From the NCBI GenBank assembly GCA_964478775.1, contig CAYZJC010000005.1, positions 1-64,000 of the forward strand: DNA of 64,000 nucleotides. Reading direction: 5' to 3'. The translations under genes were made by a program, and so were the position numbers. The notes under the pieces were generated by a model, which saw nothing but the letters and a program-made list of their open reading frames with translations, had not been told where the DNA came from and did no database searches. Shown here in pieces: positions 26,655 through 36,055 of this stretch (the first letter of the stretch is position 1; each line of letters begins with the position of its first letter). The stretch is from PNMQ01 sp964478775. Its GTDB lineage: Bacteria; Pseudomonadota; Alphaproteobacteria; Paracaedibacterales; CAIOTO01.

Positions 26655-27488
26655 ATGAATTTTATACGGCTCAAAAGTCTTGCACTACAAGCTCTTTTAA
26701 TATTACTTGTAAGTTGCCTATATACTGGTGCAGGTCATGCTATGATACGACTTGCACTGCAATCCGCTTATTTTGAAAGAACTTGGATTGATCAACACTT
26801 TGAGTCATGTAGTATTGAGTCAGCGAAGAAATATATAGATAATGGCAATTGCATTAATTTGCAAAGTCCAGCTGGCACAACATTCTTAATGCAGGCAATT
26901 ATTCATCATCAAATTGAAACTGTTGATTTTATTTTAGATAATGAACCAGATGTTAATCTTGCCAACAAGATTGGTGGTACAGCTTTGCATTATGCAGCGC
27001 AAGCAGGCCTTGAAGAAGTTGCACAAAGACTATTGCAGATGGGGGCAAACCCTAATGCGAAAAGCTGGATGGGGTGGACCCCTTTAATGTCTGCAGAAAC
27101 GTATGAGCAAATTAATGTCCTTCGACAATTGCTAATGCACCCACAAGTGGATGTCAACGCTCAAGACTGTAGTGGCTATACAGCTCTAATGTATGCTGCG
27201 TTAAGCAATAAATGTGAGATTGCTGCAATACTACTTAACCACCCGTCAATTGATATTCATATTGTGGATGATTTAGCGTGTATGGTCGACCTCAGTATTC
27301 TTACACCTGAAATGAGGGGGGAATTTCGGTTTCACACCTTAAGTCCCTTTTTAAAATTTTTACAAAGTTCACAAATTCAAACGCCGACAACGTCCATGAT
27401 GCCTGCGCAAGTAGAAAGAATCCCTCATGTGATAAAAGCTCTAGAAAACCGAGACCTCACACGTTTTTTGTGTGAATTTATTGGCTAG
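26655..27488 (+). CDS. Exported ankyrin-repeat protein (2), tandem paralogue
   Basis: The protein has 277 residues. Signal peptide about 1-29 (LQALLILLVSCLYTGAGHA). Repeats run from about 50 to 210, with GTTFLMQAIIHHQIETVDFI, GTALHYAAQAGLEEVAQRLL, MGANPNAKSWMGWTPLM and GYTALMYAALSNKCEIAAIL. The tail is SPFLKFLQSSQIQTP, then ALENRDLTRFLCEFIG, aligning with the upstream paralogue over its whole length. It converges on atpD, with 21 bases between the stops, in the place where atpC would be expected. This suggests the ankyrin pair marks a rearrangement point. Confidence 0.9.
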   Translation: MNFIRLKSLALQALLILLVSCLYTGAGHAMIRLALQSAYFERTWIDQHFESCSIESAKKYIDNGNCINLQSPAGTTFLMQAIIHHQIETVDFILDNEPDVNLANKIGGTALHYAAQAGLEEVAQRLLQMGANPNAKSWMGWTPLMSAETYEQINVLRQLLMHPQVDVNAQDCSGYTALMYAALSNKCEIAAILLNHPSIDIHIVDDLACMVDLSILTPEMRGEFRFHTLSPFLKFLQSSQIQTPTTSMMPAQVERIPHVIKALENRDLTRFLCEFIG

Positions 27489-27509
27489 GCAGCTGCGCTA
27501 AAGCATGCC

Positions 27510-28988
27510 TTATGCCGCCTTTTGTTGCATACCCTCTGCTTTTGCTAATACCTGGTCAATATTACCAACCATATAAAAGGCCATTTCTGGAATATGGTCA
27601 TAATCACCTTGACAAATACCTTTAAAGCCAGCAATGGTGTCTTCTAGTTTGACAAATTCACCTGGTGTGCCTGTAAAGACTTCGGCCACAAAGAAGGGCT
27701 GCGATAAGAAGCGTTGAATTTTACGTGCACGTGATACGGTCAGTTTATCTGCATCTGACAATTCATCCATCCCCAAAATGGCAATGATGTCTTGCAATGA
27801 CTTATAGTCTTGCAAAATCTTTTGTACCTCACGCGCAACGTTGTAATGTTCTTCACCAACAATTTGAACGTCTAAAATACGAGATGTTGAATCTAACGGG
27901 TCAACTGCGGGGTAAATACCGAGTTCTGCAATCTGACGGTTAAGCACAGTTGTGGCATCTAAGTGAATGAATGACGTTGCTGGCGCTGGGTCAGTTAAGT
28001 CGTCTGCAGGCACATACACCGCTTGAACAGACGTAATGGAACCTTTATGCGTGGTGGTGATACGTTCTTGCAAGTTCCCCATTTCAGTGGCTAGGGTTGG
28101 CTGATACCCAACAGCAGAGGGCATACGCCCTAACAACGCTGAGACTTCAGAACCGGCTTGGGTAAATCGGAAAATATTGTCAATAAAGAACAAGACATCT
28201 TTTCCTTCAACGTCTCTAAAGTATTCTGCAACCGCAAGACCGCTTAAAGCTACACGTGCGCGTGCCCCAGGTGGTTCATTCATTTGACCATAAATCAGTG
28301 ATGCTTTAGACCCTGCATTGTCTAAACTGTTCACGCCTGATTCAATCATTTCATGGTAAAGGTCATTTCCTTCCCGGGTACGTTCCCCAACACCCGCAAA
28401 TACAGAATAGCCACCATGCGCCTTTGCAATATTGTTAATTAATTCCATAATCAAAACAGTTTTACCAACACCTGCACCACCAAACAAACCAATTTTACCA
28501 CCACGCGGGTAAGGCGTCAGAAGGTCAATGACTTTAATACCAGTAATTAAAATTTCTGTGTCTGTGGATTGTTCAATGTACGTGGGGGGGTCACGGTGAA
28601 TTGGGGCATAGGTTGTGGTTTCAATGGGGCCACGGTCATCAATCGGTTCACCTGTCACATTAATAATACGTCCTAAGGTTGCTTTTCCCACAGGTACTTG
28701 AATAGGTTTTCCAGTGTCTAGTGCCTTTTGACCACGGCGAAGGCCATTGGTGGAATCCATCGCAATGGTACGCACTGTATTTTCACCTAAATGCAGGGCA
28801 ACTTCTAATACTAATGTGCGTTTTTTACCCCCTTCTTCCACTTCAAGCGTAATCGCATTTAAAATATCTGGCATATACTCATCGAAAATAATATCAACGA
28901 CAGCACCAATAATCTGGCTTACGTGCCCAATATTTTGTGGGTGCTCTTCAGTTGTAAAGTTTTCACTTTTAGTCATATTCTTTTTCAT
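27510..28988 (-). CDS. atpD: ATP synthase F1 subunit beta
   Basis: This is the catalytic subunit of F1Fo ATP synthase on the cytoplasmic face of the membrane. Walker A is GGAGVGKTVLIMELINNIA, Walker B is in GKDVLFFIDNIFRFTQAGSE, and the family signature PAVDPLDSTSR is present. Length is 492 residues, with a polar N-terminal extension of about 20 residues. It is last in the operon atpH-atpA-atpG-atpD, 52 bases after atpG. atpC (epsilon), which normally follows, is absent: a convergent ankyrin gene ends 21 bases from the atpD stop. Confidence 0.99.
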   Translation of the reverse strand: MKKNMTKSENFTTEEHPQNIGHVSQIIGAVVDIIFDEYMPDILNAITLEVEEGGKKRTLVLEVALHLGENTVRTIAMDSTNGLRRGQKALDTGKPIQVPVGKATLGRIINVTGEPIDDRGPIETTTYAPIHRDPPTYIEQSTDTEILITGIKVIDLLTPYPRGGKIGLFGGAGVGKTVLIMELINNIAKAHGGYSVFAGVGERTREGNDLYHEMIESGVNSLDNAGSKASLIYGQMNEPPGARARVALSGLAVAEYFRDVEGKDVLFFIDNIFRFTQAGSEVSALLGRMPSAVGYQPTLATEMGNLQERITTTHKGSITSVQAVYVPADDLTDPAPATSFIHLDATTVLNRQIAELGIYPAVDPLDSTSRILDVQIVGEEHYNVAREVQKILQDYKSLQDIIAILGMDELSDADKLTVSRARKIQRFLSQPFFVAEVFTGTPGEFVKLEDTIAGFKGICQGDYDHIPEMAFYMVGNIDQVLAKAEGMQQKAA

Positions 28989-29040
28989 ATTTAAATTCCT
29001 TTTCTCTCAAAGGCTTAAGCATTAGGTTAATATCATGGGC

Positions 29041-29925
29041 TTAAGCTGCAGCGCTTGCACCTGCTAAAATTTCAATTAATTCATTGGTTATTTGCGACTG
29101 TCTTTTTTGGTTGTAATCAAGCTGTAGGCGGTCAATCATATCGCGGGCATTTTTAGATGCATTATCCATAGCAGACATTCTTGCTGCTTGTTCACACACA
29201 TTATTTTCAATCAACAAAATTTGCAGCTGAACCAATAGATTTATTTCAAGTACCTTTGGTAATAATTTTCCAACATGTGGTTCACATTCCATCATGCGTA
29301 AATCAGCATGGTGACCTTGTGTCTCTTGATAAGGGAATGGAAGCAATGTTCTGGTTTCAATAGGTTGTGATAGCACACTTTTAAATTTGCCAGTCACGAG
29401 ATGAATTTCCCCAATCTCTTTTTCAGCAATATAACACAGCAATGTTTTATGTAATGTGTGCACATCACAAGACGAGGCCTGCATACGATAATAAAATGTC
29501 AACAAATGTGTAGGGTAATCTTGTGTAAAGTTATCATGTGCAAAAACTTCATGTAATTTTCGCCCTATTGGAAAAAACAAAGGTGTTTTCCCGTGCTTTT
29601 TCAATGTGTTGGCAAGTTGTCTCATTTCACGCGCAACGTTGGTTGTGTACGAACCACAAAGACCACGATGTGCACCAATTCCCACAATAAGAACGACACC
29701 ACTCGCATGCCCTGTTAATAAGGTAGATGTCAAACCTTCTGTGCGTGCAAGGGCTGCAACATCACGTGTGAAACGGGAAAAAGAAGTGGTAAATTTAATA
29801 CTTTTAAAGAGAGTATCTTGGGCACGTCTTAGTTTTGCAGACGCCACCATCTTCATGGCAGATGTAATTTTCTGTGTTGACTTCACAGACTTAATACGCA
29901 AACGCAGTTCTTTTAGTGTGCTCAT
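29041..29925 (-). CDS. atpG: ATP synthase F1 subunit gamma
   Basis: The central rotor shaft of F1, made of two long helices around a Rossmann-like core. The N-terminal helix has LRLRIKSVKSTQKITSAMKM, the core has GIGAHRGLCGSYTTNV, and the C-terminal helix has ARMSAMDNASKNARDMIDRL followed by YNQKRQSQITNELIEILAGA. Length is 294 residues, normal. Its start overlaps the atpA stop by four bases (ATGA), so translation is coupled. Confidence 0.98.
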   Translation of the reverse strand: MSTLKELRLRIKSVKSTQKITSAMKMVASAKLRRAQDTLFKSIKFTTSFSRFTRDVAALARTEGLTSTLLTGHASGVVLIVGIGAHRGLCGSYTTNVAREMRQLANTLKKHGKTPLFFPIGRKLHEVFAHDNFTQDYPTHLLTFYYRMQASSCDVHTLHKTLLCYIAEKEIGEIHLVTGKFKSVLSQPIETRTLLPFPYQETQGHHADLRMMECEPHVGKLLPKVLEINLLVQLQILLIENNVCEQAARMSAMDNASKNARDMIDRLQLDYNQKRQSQITNELIEILAGASAAA

Positions 29926-31481
29926 GCTGTGCCTTCATTAGTACCAAGTTTTTGAAGAAGGAAAGTTTTAACAAAATCAGGTAAGAATGACTTTAATAAT
30001 TGATCATTATCATCTGACAGCACTTTACTTGTTTTAATATCTTCAATGATTTGTGGGTGATAATGTTCTACATGGTCAAACAAAGCCATTTCGAAAGCTT
30101 TTACATGAATTGTTGGGATGGTATCTAAAAACAATGAAATAACTTCATGGGCTAGTCCAAGTGGTGAATTGTTTGATTGCTTTAACAGTTCAGTTAAACG
30201 CTGACCCCTGTCTAATAATTTTCTTGTAGAAGCATCAAGGTCGCTTGCAAACTGAGAAAAAGCAGCCATTTCCCGGTATTGCGCTAATTCCAGTTTAATA
30301 CTTCCCGACACTTTTTTCATAGCCTTGGTCTGCGCTGCTGAACCCACACGGCTTACAGATAAACCAACGTTAATCGCAGGTCTAACCCCTTTATAAAACA
30401 GTTCAGACTCTAAAAAGATTTGCCCATCCGTAATTGAAATAATGTTTGTTGGAATGTATGCAGACACGTCACCTGCTTGTGTTTCAACAATAGGAAGCGC
30501 GGTAAGGGAACCTGCGCCTTGGGCATCACTCATCTTCGCGGCACGTTCAAGTAAACGTGAATGCAGGTAAAACACATCACCAGGGTACGCTTCACGCCCT
30601 GGGGGGCGACGAAGCAATAAAGACATTTGACGATACGCAACAGCATGCTTTGACAAGTCATCATAAATAATTAAGGCATGCATCCCGTTGTCACGAAAAT
30701 ATTCCCCCATTGTACAGGCTATATAAGGCGCCAGGTATTGTAAGGGAGCCGGATCCGAAGCCGTTGCTTGCACCACAATTGTATAATCCATCGCATCTTG
30801 TTCTTCTAACGCTTTTACAATACGTGCAACAGATGACCGTTTTTGACCAATCGCAACATAAATACAATAGACTTTGTCTTTTGCTGACGCTGTGCGGTTA
30901 AATTCTTTTTGGTTTAAAATGGTGTCAATTGCAATACTGGTTTTTCCTGTTTGACGGTCACCAATAATTAATTCACGCTGACCACGCCCTATGGGGACCA
31001 AAGAATCAATCGCCTTGATACCTGTCATCATGGGTTCATGAACAGATTTACGTGCGATAATACCAGGGGCCTTTTTTTCAACAGGCGTTTTTTCAACATT
31101 TTCTAAGGGGCCTTTTCCATCTAATGGCTCACCAAGCCCGTCAACTACGCGGCCAAGCAAGCCCATGCCGACAAAAGTGTCCACAATTGTGTTCGTGCGC
31201 CTTACAAGGTCACCTTCGGTTACATCTCTGTCAGAACCCGCAATCACAACGCCCACGTTGTCGACTTCAAGGTTGGTGGCAATTCCTTTAATAATTTTCC
31301 CTGTTTTCTTTGAAACAAATTCAACCCATTCACCAGCTTGTACTTGGTCAATGCCATGCACACGGGCAACACCATCACCAACTGACAACACGAAACCCGT
31401 TTCCAAAATAGTGGCGGCTGGTGTAAAGTTTAAGATTTTTTCCTTAATTAAAGTTGACACTTCAGATACTTTAGTGGTCAT
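29922..31481 (-). CDS. atpA: ATP synthase F1 subunit alpha
   Basis: The regulatory nucleotide-binding subunit that alternates with beta in the F1 hexamer. Walker A is GDRQTGKTSIAIDTIL; the signature PAINVGLSVSRVGSAAQ is present. Length is 519 residues, slightly above the usual 510 because of the C-terminal end. It overlaps atpH by four bases at the start and atpG by four at the end. Confidence 0.99.
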   Translation of the reverse strand: MTTKVSEVSTLIKEKILNFTPAATILETGFVLSVGDGVARVHGIDQVQAGEWVEFVSKKTGKIIKGIATNLEVDNVGVVIAGSDRDVTEGDLVRRTNTIVDTFVGMGLLGRVVDGLGEPLDGKGPLENVEKTPVEKKAPGIIARKSVHEPMMTGIKAIDSLVPIGRGQRELIIGDRQTGKTSIAIDTILNQKEFNRTASAKDKVYCIYVAIGQKRSSVARIVKALEEQDAMDYTIVVQATASDPAPLQYLAPYIACTMGEYFRDNGMHALIIYDDLSKHAVAYRQMSLLLRRPPGREAYPGDVFYLHSRLLERAAKMSDAQGAGSLTALPIVETQAGDVSAYIPTNIISITDGQIFLESELFYKGVRPAINVGLSVSRVGSAAQTKAMKKVSGSIKLELAQYREMAAFSQFASDLDASTRKLLDRGQRLTELLKQSNNSPLGLAHEVISLFLDTIPTIHVKAFEMALFDHVEHYHPQIIEDIKTSKVLSDDNDQLLKSFLPDFVKTFLLQKLGTNEGTA

Positions 31482-32059
31482 TTATTATCTCCTTTAAGGG
31501 TGGCGTCTGTTAAAGTTTTATGTAATTGGCTAATTTGTGTGGAAACACTGGCGTCAATTTGCAAGGTGTCTTGAACATTTGCAACAAAGCCACCGATGAG
31601 AGATGGTATGGCCTGATACTCATACCGCATTTCTTTTCCAAATAATTGTGTGATTTTCTCTTCCAATTGTTTGCGTTGTGAAACATCTGGCATTTCAGCC
31701 ACACTCAGCATAACAGATAAACGATTTTGCGCATGATCATTTAAACTTTCAAACACGTCAATAATACTCGGCAACAAATTAATTCTTCTAGATTGATGAA
31801 TGATTTTGAAAAATTGCCCAAGATACGCTGGCCATTTAAGTTTCGTCACACAATCTGCGATTAATTCACTAAATTGATCTGCATTCAAGAACAATAACTC
31901 GCTAGTGCGGATGTTGTGCACTTGCATTGAAGCATAAAAAAAATTGAGACCCGTTAGTACAGCATCTGTTTGTTGTTGCGTTAAAGCCACCTCAAACAAA
32001 GCTTTGGCATAACGCCCTGGCATTGAGGTTTGCAGTCCTCTGAGTCGTGAAGCATCCAT
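31478..32059 (-). CDS. atpH: ATP synthase F1 subunit delta
   Basis: The delta subunit clamps the top of F1 to the peripheral stalk. At 193 residues the length is right. The N-terminal helical bundle opens with PGRYAKALFEVALTQQQTDA, and the C-terminal part has the family pattern IGGFVANVQDTLQIDASVSTQ. It is first in the operon. The Fo genes (atpB, E, F) are not in the window, consistent with the split F1/Fo arrangement of alphaproteobacteria. No convincing promoter was found in the 249 bases upstream. Confidence 0.95.
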   Translation of the reverse strand: MDASRLRGLQTSMPGRYAKALFEVALTQQQTDAVLTGLNFFYASMQVHNIRTSELLFLNADQFSELIADCVTKLKWPAYLGQFFKIIHQSRRINLLPSIIDVFESLNDHAQNRLSVMLSVAEMPDVSQRKQLEEKITQLFGKEMRYEYQAIPSLIGGFVANVQDTLQIDASVSTQISQLHKTLTDATLKGDNK

Positions 32060-32308
32060 AAAATTGTCTTAAAAAAATATTAATTGTAAAATAGATCTAT
32101 ATAAACTCTACCACACATTATTTGCGCATGCCAACAGATTGTGTGTCTTTAACAACATCATGCCTTTTTGACTTTCAGTTACTTAAATTAAAGGGGGGGT
32201 TATGATAATGTGCATTGCATTTGGCACTTCTCGGTTGTCACGATATTCTGGCGTAAGCTATGAGTGAAAACTTTCCCACCACAAGGGCTGATATGAGTGA
32301 GTGTAGGA

Positions 32309-33250
32309 TTATTTTGTATGCTTATCAACTTGAAATAACATTAAGGGAACAACGACAACGACAATAATGGAGACGGCTAAAGCACAGGCTTGCGGCCAGT
32401 CGCGGTTATTGAAAAATTCACTCCACAATGTGCGGCCAATCATTAGCGTGTCAGGCCCTCCTAAGAGTTCCGGGATTACAAATTCTCCCACCGCAGGCAC
32501 AAAGACCAACACAAAGCCCGCTATAATTCCGGGCATTGCAGAGGGCACAATAATGCGCCAGAATGTCATCCATGGGGTAGCTCCTAAATCATACGATACC
32601 TCTATTAAAGTAGAATCTATTTTTTGCAAACTTGTATAAATTGGCAACACCATAAATGGCAAATAACAATAAACAATTCCAATACATACCGCATATGTGT
32701 TCCCCAGCATTAAAAGCGGGGAAGAAATAAGCCCAAGCTTCATCAGCAATTGATTGATCATCCCTGTTGCACTCAGTAATGACATCCACCCATACACACG
32801 AATTAAAAATGATGTCCAAAAGGGTAAGATAATAAGAAACAAACAGAGAAGACGCATGCGCTTAGGTGTTTTTGAAATGCCATAGGCCATCATAAAACCT
32901 AGCACCAAGCAAACACACGCAGAAAGCCCAGCCACCGAAAGGGAAGACACGAATGTTGAAAGATAAATATCATCGCTCAACAGCATTTTGTAGTTTGAAA
33001 AATTAATTTGAATTTTAAGCAAGTAAGGCTGCACCCATTCAAAAATGGCTGAGTATGGTGGCATACCAATAATCGCATTTGACAAACTGATTTTAACAAT
33101 CAGCAAAAAAGGAATCAGAAAAAATAACCCTAGCCAAGCGTACGCAGGTAAAATGACAAGCCAGCTCTTTTGTTGCATAAAGCTATTTACAATTTTTCTG
33201 TGCAGAAAAGCAAACCAATGGTTTAGTTTTAAATAGGCGGATGTCATCAT
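32309..33250 (-). CDS. ABC transporter permease, spermidine/putrescine type (PotB/PotH-like)
   Basis: An inner-membrane permease of the polyamine uptake family: about six membrane segments, the first near 32-55 (LVILPAYAWLGLFFLIPFLL). The cytoplasmic EAA loop that docks the ATPase is SYDLGATPWMTFWRIIVPSA, followed by the family motif GEFVIPELLGG and then MIGRTLWSEFF. Length is 313 residues. The usual partners (PotA/PotG ATPase, PotI/PotC permease, PotD/PotF binding protein) are absent on both sides: a divergent chemoreceptor lies upstream and the atp operon downstream. It is an orphan locally; the partners may be elsewhere. No Shine-Dalgarno is clear at the start. Confidence 0.9.
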   Translation of the reverse strand: MMTSAYLKLNHWFAFLHRKIVNSFMQQKSWLVILPAYAWLGLFFLIPFLLIVKISLSNAIIGMPPYSAIFEWVQPYLLKIQINFSNYKMLLSDDIYLSTFVSSLSVAGLSACVCLVLGFMMAYGISKTPKRMRLLCLFLIILPFWTSFLIRVYGWMSLLSATGMINQLLMKLGLISSPLLMLGNTYAVCIGIVYCYLPFMVLPIYTSLQKIDSTLIEVSYDLGATPWMTFWRIIVPSAMPGIIAGFVLVFVPAVGEFVIPELLGGPDTLMIGRTLWSEFFNNRDWPQACALAVSIIVVVVVPLMLFQVDKHTK

Positions 33251-33487
33251 TTATATTTCATTTTTCTAAAAAAATTACACAACACATTAACTAACTATCA
33301 ATGTTCTATTCGTATAATCTAATTAAGAGCATCATAAGGCAGGGCATATGCATTGTGTAAAAACCAATTGCCCTAACTTGTTTTAATAAGATCATACTTA
33401 CCAGTACTGTATCACACACAGGTTAACTTTAAAATAAAGACCTGAGGTGTGAAATAAAAGAAAGGAAGTATGCAGGAGACTTGGACC

Positions 33488-34831
33488 ATGACAACAGCAG
33501 CGTCGATACCGGCTGAATCAACAAAAAATTGGCAGGACAATGAAGTGTTAAAAGAATGCATCACCAAGTCCGTGCATGACTTTTGCGCAAACATAGAAGA
33601 AAGCGATTCCGTAAGACATGACTCGCCAGCCATTTATGTTGCAAGTGAATATCCAAATCTAGCAATGGATAAAAAAATGGTGTTGCAATCCTTGCTTCAT
33701 GAACATTGGCAAGCGCTTGCGACAGTTTCCCATGAGGAATTACAAGGTCTTACCAGAACTTTATTTACTGAATTTGAAAAGTTAGGCTTGAACCGTGAAT
33801 GGTTTAGACAAGCCCAATGCTTTATCTTAGAATCTGTAACTGACTTTTATGCCTCGCATCTTCATAAAAGGTCATATGGCAACACGTCTTCCACAAGCCA
33901 ACAACTGCGAGACATTCAAAAAATCATCTTAAACGGTATAGCAGACTTTTACTCTTTAAGTTCAGAGCGAAGAATCGACAACCTGCTCAATGACAAAAAT
34001 TATCTCATTTCTGTGTTAAAGCAAAATATTGCCAATGTTATTAATGGTATTGCTATATCAGGTAATGACTTATCAGGCACAACCAGCCGTGTGTTAGCGT
34101 CTTCAAAATCAACATATGGAAAAGCTGTGGCTATGGTGTCAATGTCTGAACAGTTTTCACAAAATGTTTCCTCTGTATCTATGGCAACGCAAAACCTTTC
34201 CACTTCAATTGATGAAATCGCAACGCAGCTTTCAAAAGGTGCTAATATGACCCGCAAAAGCGCGTCAGAAGCTAAAAAAGCACAAGAAGTGGTACAAAGC
34301 CTATCTAGTGCTGCACAAAAAATTGGGGAAGTTGTTAAAATTATTAATGAAATCGCCAATCAGACAAATCTATTGGCGTTAAATGCAACAATTGAAGCTG
34401 CGCGTGCAGGTAATGCCGGCAAAGGCTTTTCTGTTGTTGCATCTGAAGTGAAAAACCTTGCTGGTCAAACAGCCAAAGCAACAGATGAAATCACCAAACA
34501 AATTAAAGAAATGCAAGATGCCACAGAAAAAGTGGTTACATCGATTAAAGAAATGACAACCACCATTGCAGATATCAATAGCGGCACCTCTATTATTTCA
34601 TCTGCGGTCAATGAACAAGGCAGTGCTACGCAGGAAATTTTCAGAAGCATTGCCCATGTGGCATCATCAAGTGTAACGTTTATTAACCTAATTAATCAGC
34701 TAAAATCTTTCACTGGTGAAACAGCGAATGCGACCCAAGAAAGTTTAAACATCGCCATTAAGGTGACAGACCAGTCCTTATATTTAAGAGAATCGCTCCA
34801 GCAAATTATTGACTTTATGTCTTCAAATTAA
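33488..34831 (+). CDS. Soluble methyl-accepting chemotaxis protein
   Basis: The start at 33488 is preferred because AGGAG lies nine bases upstream; an in-frame ATG at 33470 adds six residues. The protein (447 residues) has no membrane segment. Residues 1-180 form an all-helical N-terminal part of unknown fold (sensor or localisation module). The signalling hairpin follows, with tip EIANQTNLLALNATIEAARA near residues 287-306, then VVASEVKNLAGQTAKATDEI. It would join cytoplasmic receptor arrays or sense an internal cue. It has no CheR tether. It is convergent with a soluble histidine kinase gene 42 bases away. Confidence 0.9.
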   Translation: MTTAASIPAESTKNWQDNEVLKECITKSVHDFCANIEESDSVRHDSPAIYVASEYPNLAMDKKMVLQSLLHEHWQALATVSHEELQGLTRTLFTEFEKLGLNREWFRQAQCFILESVTDFYASHLHKRSYGNTSSTSQQLRDIQKIILNGIADFYSLSSERRIDNLLNDKNYLISVLKQNIANVINGIAISGNDLSGTTSRVLASSKSTYGKAVAMVSMSEQFSQNVSSVSMATQNLSTSIDEIATQLSKGANMTRKSASEAKKAQEVVQSLSSAAQKIGEVVKIINEIANQTNLLALNATIEAARAGNAGKGFSVVASEVKNLAGQTAKATDEITKQIKEMQDATEKVVTSIKEMTTTIADINSGTSIISSAVNEQGSATQEIFRSIAHVASSSVTFINLINQLKSFTGETANATQESLNIAIKVTDQSLYLRESLQQIIDFMSSN

Positions 34832-34873
34832 GCAGTTGTTACCTTATTCCCGTAGCTGATTGGGCTTTATCAT

Positions 34874-35689
34874 TTAACGTTCCGCACAATATGCAGGAAC
34901 AGAAAAGGATGCTGTGCAACCTGGTGAGTCAGCATTATTTTTTAAAGACAGCGTGTGGGCTTGGCGGCCCAAAAACACGTGGCATAAGGTGCAGCCGATT
35001 CCTAAACCATCTTCTGAGTTTTTCACTGAAAGTTCCTGTTCTTGGGTAAGTGATAATTTTTTGCCATTATTTTTTAAAAAGAAGGTAATTAAGTTATTGT
35101 TTCTTTCTGCACTTAGTTCAATGATATGTTTTTCTTCACCCATATTTTTAATTGCATTATGGATTAAGTTAATAAAAACATGCGTGAGTTTTGTGTGGTT
35201 AGCAAGCACGTCTGGCAATTTTGTTGTCACGACAATTTCTGTGCCGCCCCCTTCATGCATGGCTTCCCACAGCATTTCTTTTACATCTTCTAAAACGGCA
35301 GAAATATTAACCCTGGAGTCGATATTTTTATGGTCATTCATATGGGTTTGAATGATATTATTTACAAACGCATTGAGCCGCTGTACGTTTTTTTTCATCA
35401 TAGATATAAAGAGTTCAGATTCCTGGGTGAATTGATTTTGTGAATCAGAGCTGATGATGTCAAGAAAGCTATTAATTGTTCGAAGCGGTTCTCGTAAATC
35501 GTGCGCTAAGAACAGCGCAAGAGTGTTTGATTTTTCTTCTAAGCTTTTGCGGGTTACACACTTTTCCTCATACCCACAAGGTTTGGTGTTCTGCAAAGAC
35601 TCATCAATCGTGGTCACTGTGCAAGGCTCTGCTTGCCTTGCACCCAGCGCACAAGTCTCATTTGTTTTTTTCTGACAATTATTTTCCAT
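34874..35689 (-). CDS. Soluble sensor histidine kinase without an obvious input domain
   Basis: The 271-residue kinase has a HisKA dimerisation domain with the phospho-acceptor His in FLAHDLREPLRTINSFLDI (about residue 60), followed by the ATPase domain. The N box is HVFINLIHNAIKNMG; the G1 position reads FLKNNGKKLS, with Asn where Asp is usual; the G2 box is DGLGIGCTLCHVFLG. The first 50 residues are polar with several Cys (CQKK, CALG, CTVT, CGYEEKC), which could bind metal or sense redox. There is no membrane segment and no adjacent response regulator. The lid region is short. It is divergent from nothing and convergent with the soluble chemoreceptor. Confidence 0.85.
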   Translation of the reverse strand: MENNCQKKTNETCALGARQAEPCTVTTIDESLQNTKPCGYEEKCVTRKSLEEKSNTLALFLAHDLREPLRTINSFLDIISSDSQNQFTQESELFISMMKKNVQRLNAFVNNIIQTHMNDHKNIDSRVNISAVLEDVKEMLWEAMHEGGGTEIVVTTKLPDVLANHTKLTHVFINLIHNAIKNMGEEKHIIELSAERNNNLITFFLKNNGKKLSLTQEQELSVKNSEDGLGIGCTLCHVFLGRQAHTLSLKNNADSPGCTASFSVPAYCAER

Positions 35690-36055
35690 ACGGCCTCACA
35701 ACTTAATTTTGTAAAGAGTCTCATTACCGTAATCACAGCTAATTATTGATAGAGCTCCCTGAAAATTAGCCGTAACTGAAGCTTCGCTCATCTCGGACAT
35801 AAATGTAGCACTTTTCAATATAATATGCAATATAGAAAAGTGTAACCCTTTTCAAACGAAATAATATGTAAAAGTTTAAATTAAGTAAGCGAATTTTAAA
35901 TATGAATAAGGCTGTAAGTTTATATCAGAAATTCATTTTATCAGATCGTATGTTAATGATTATTACAAAACTGATTTTTTACTAAGTAATTAAATTACGC
36001 ATGAAAAAGTTAAAACAACAAAACCTTCCAATTGATCACCTCACACCCTCAACGG
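35690..36055. other. Intergenic region (366 bp) with one inverted repeat
   Basis: No credible gene on either strand. CACTTTTC (35809-35816) pairs with GAAAAGTG (35835-35842) around an AT-rich loop; it lies upstream of the kinase gene and could be an operator or a weak terminator. The rest is AT-rich without other clear structure. Confidence 0.5.
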
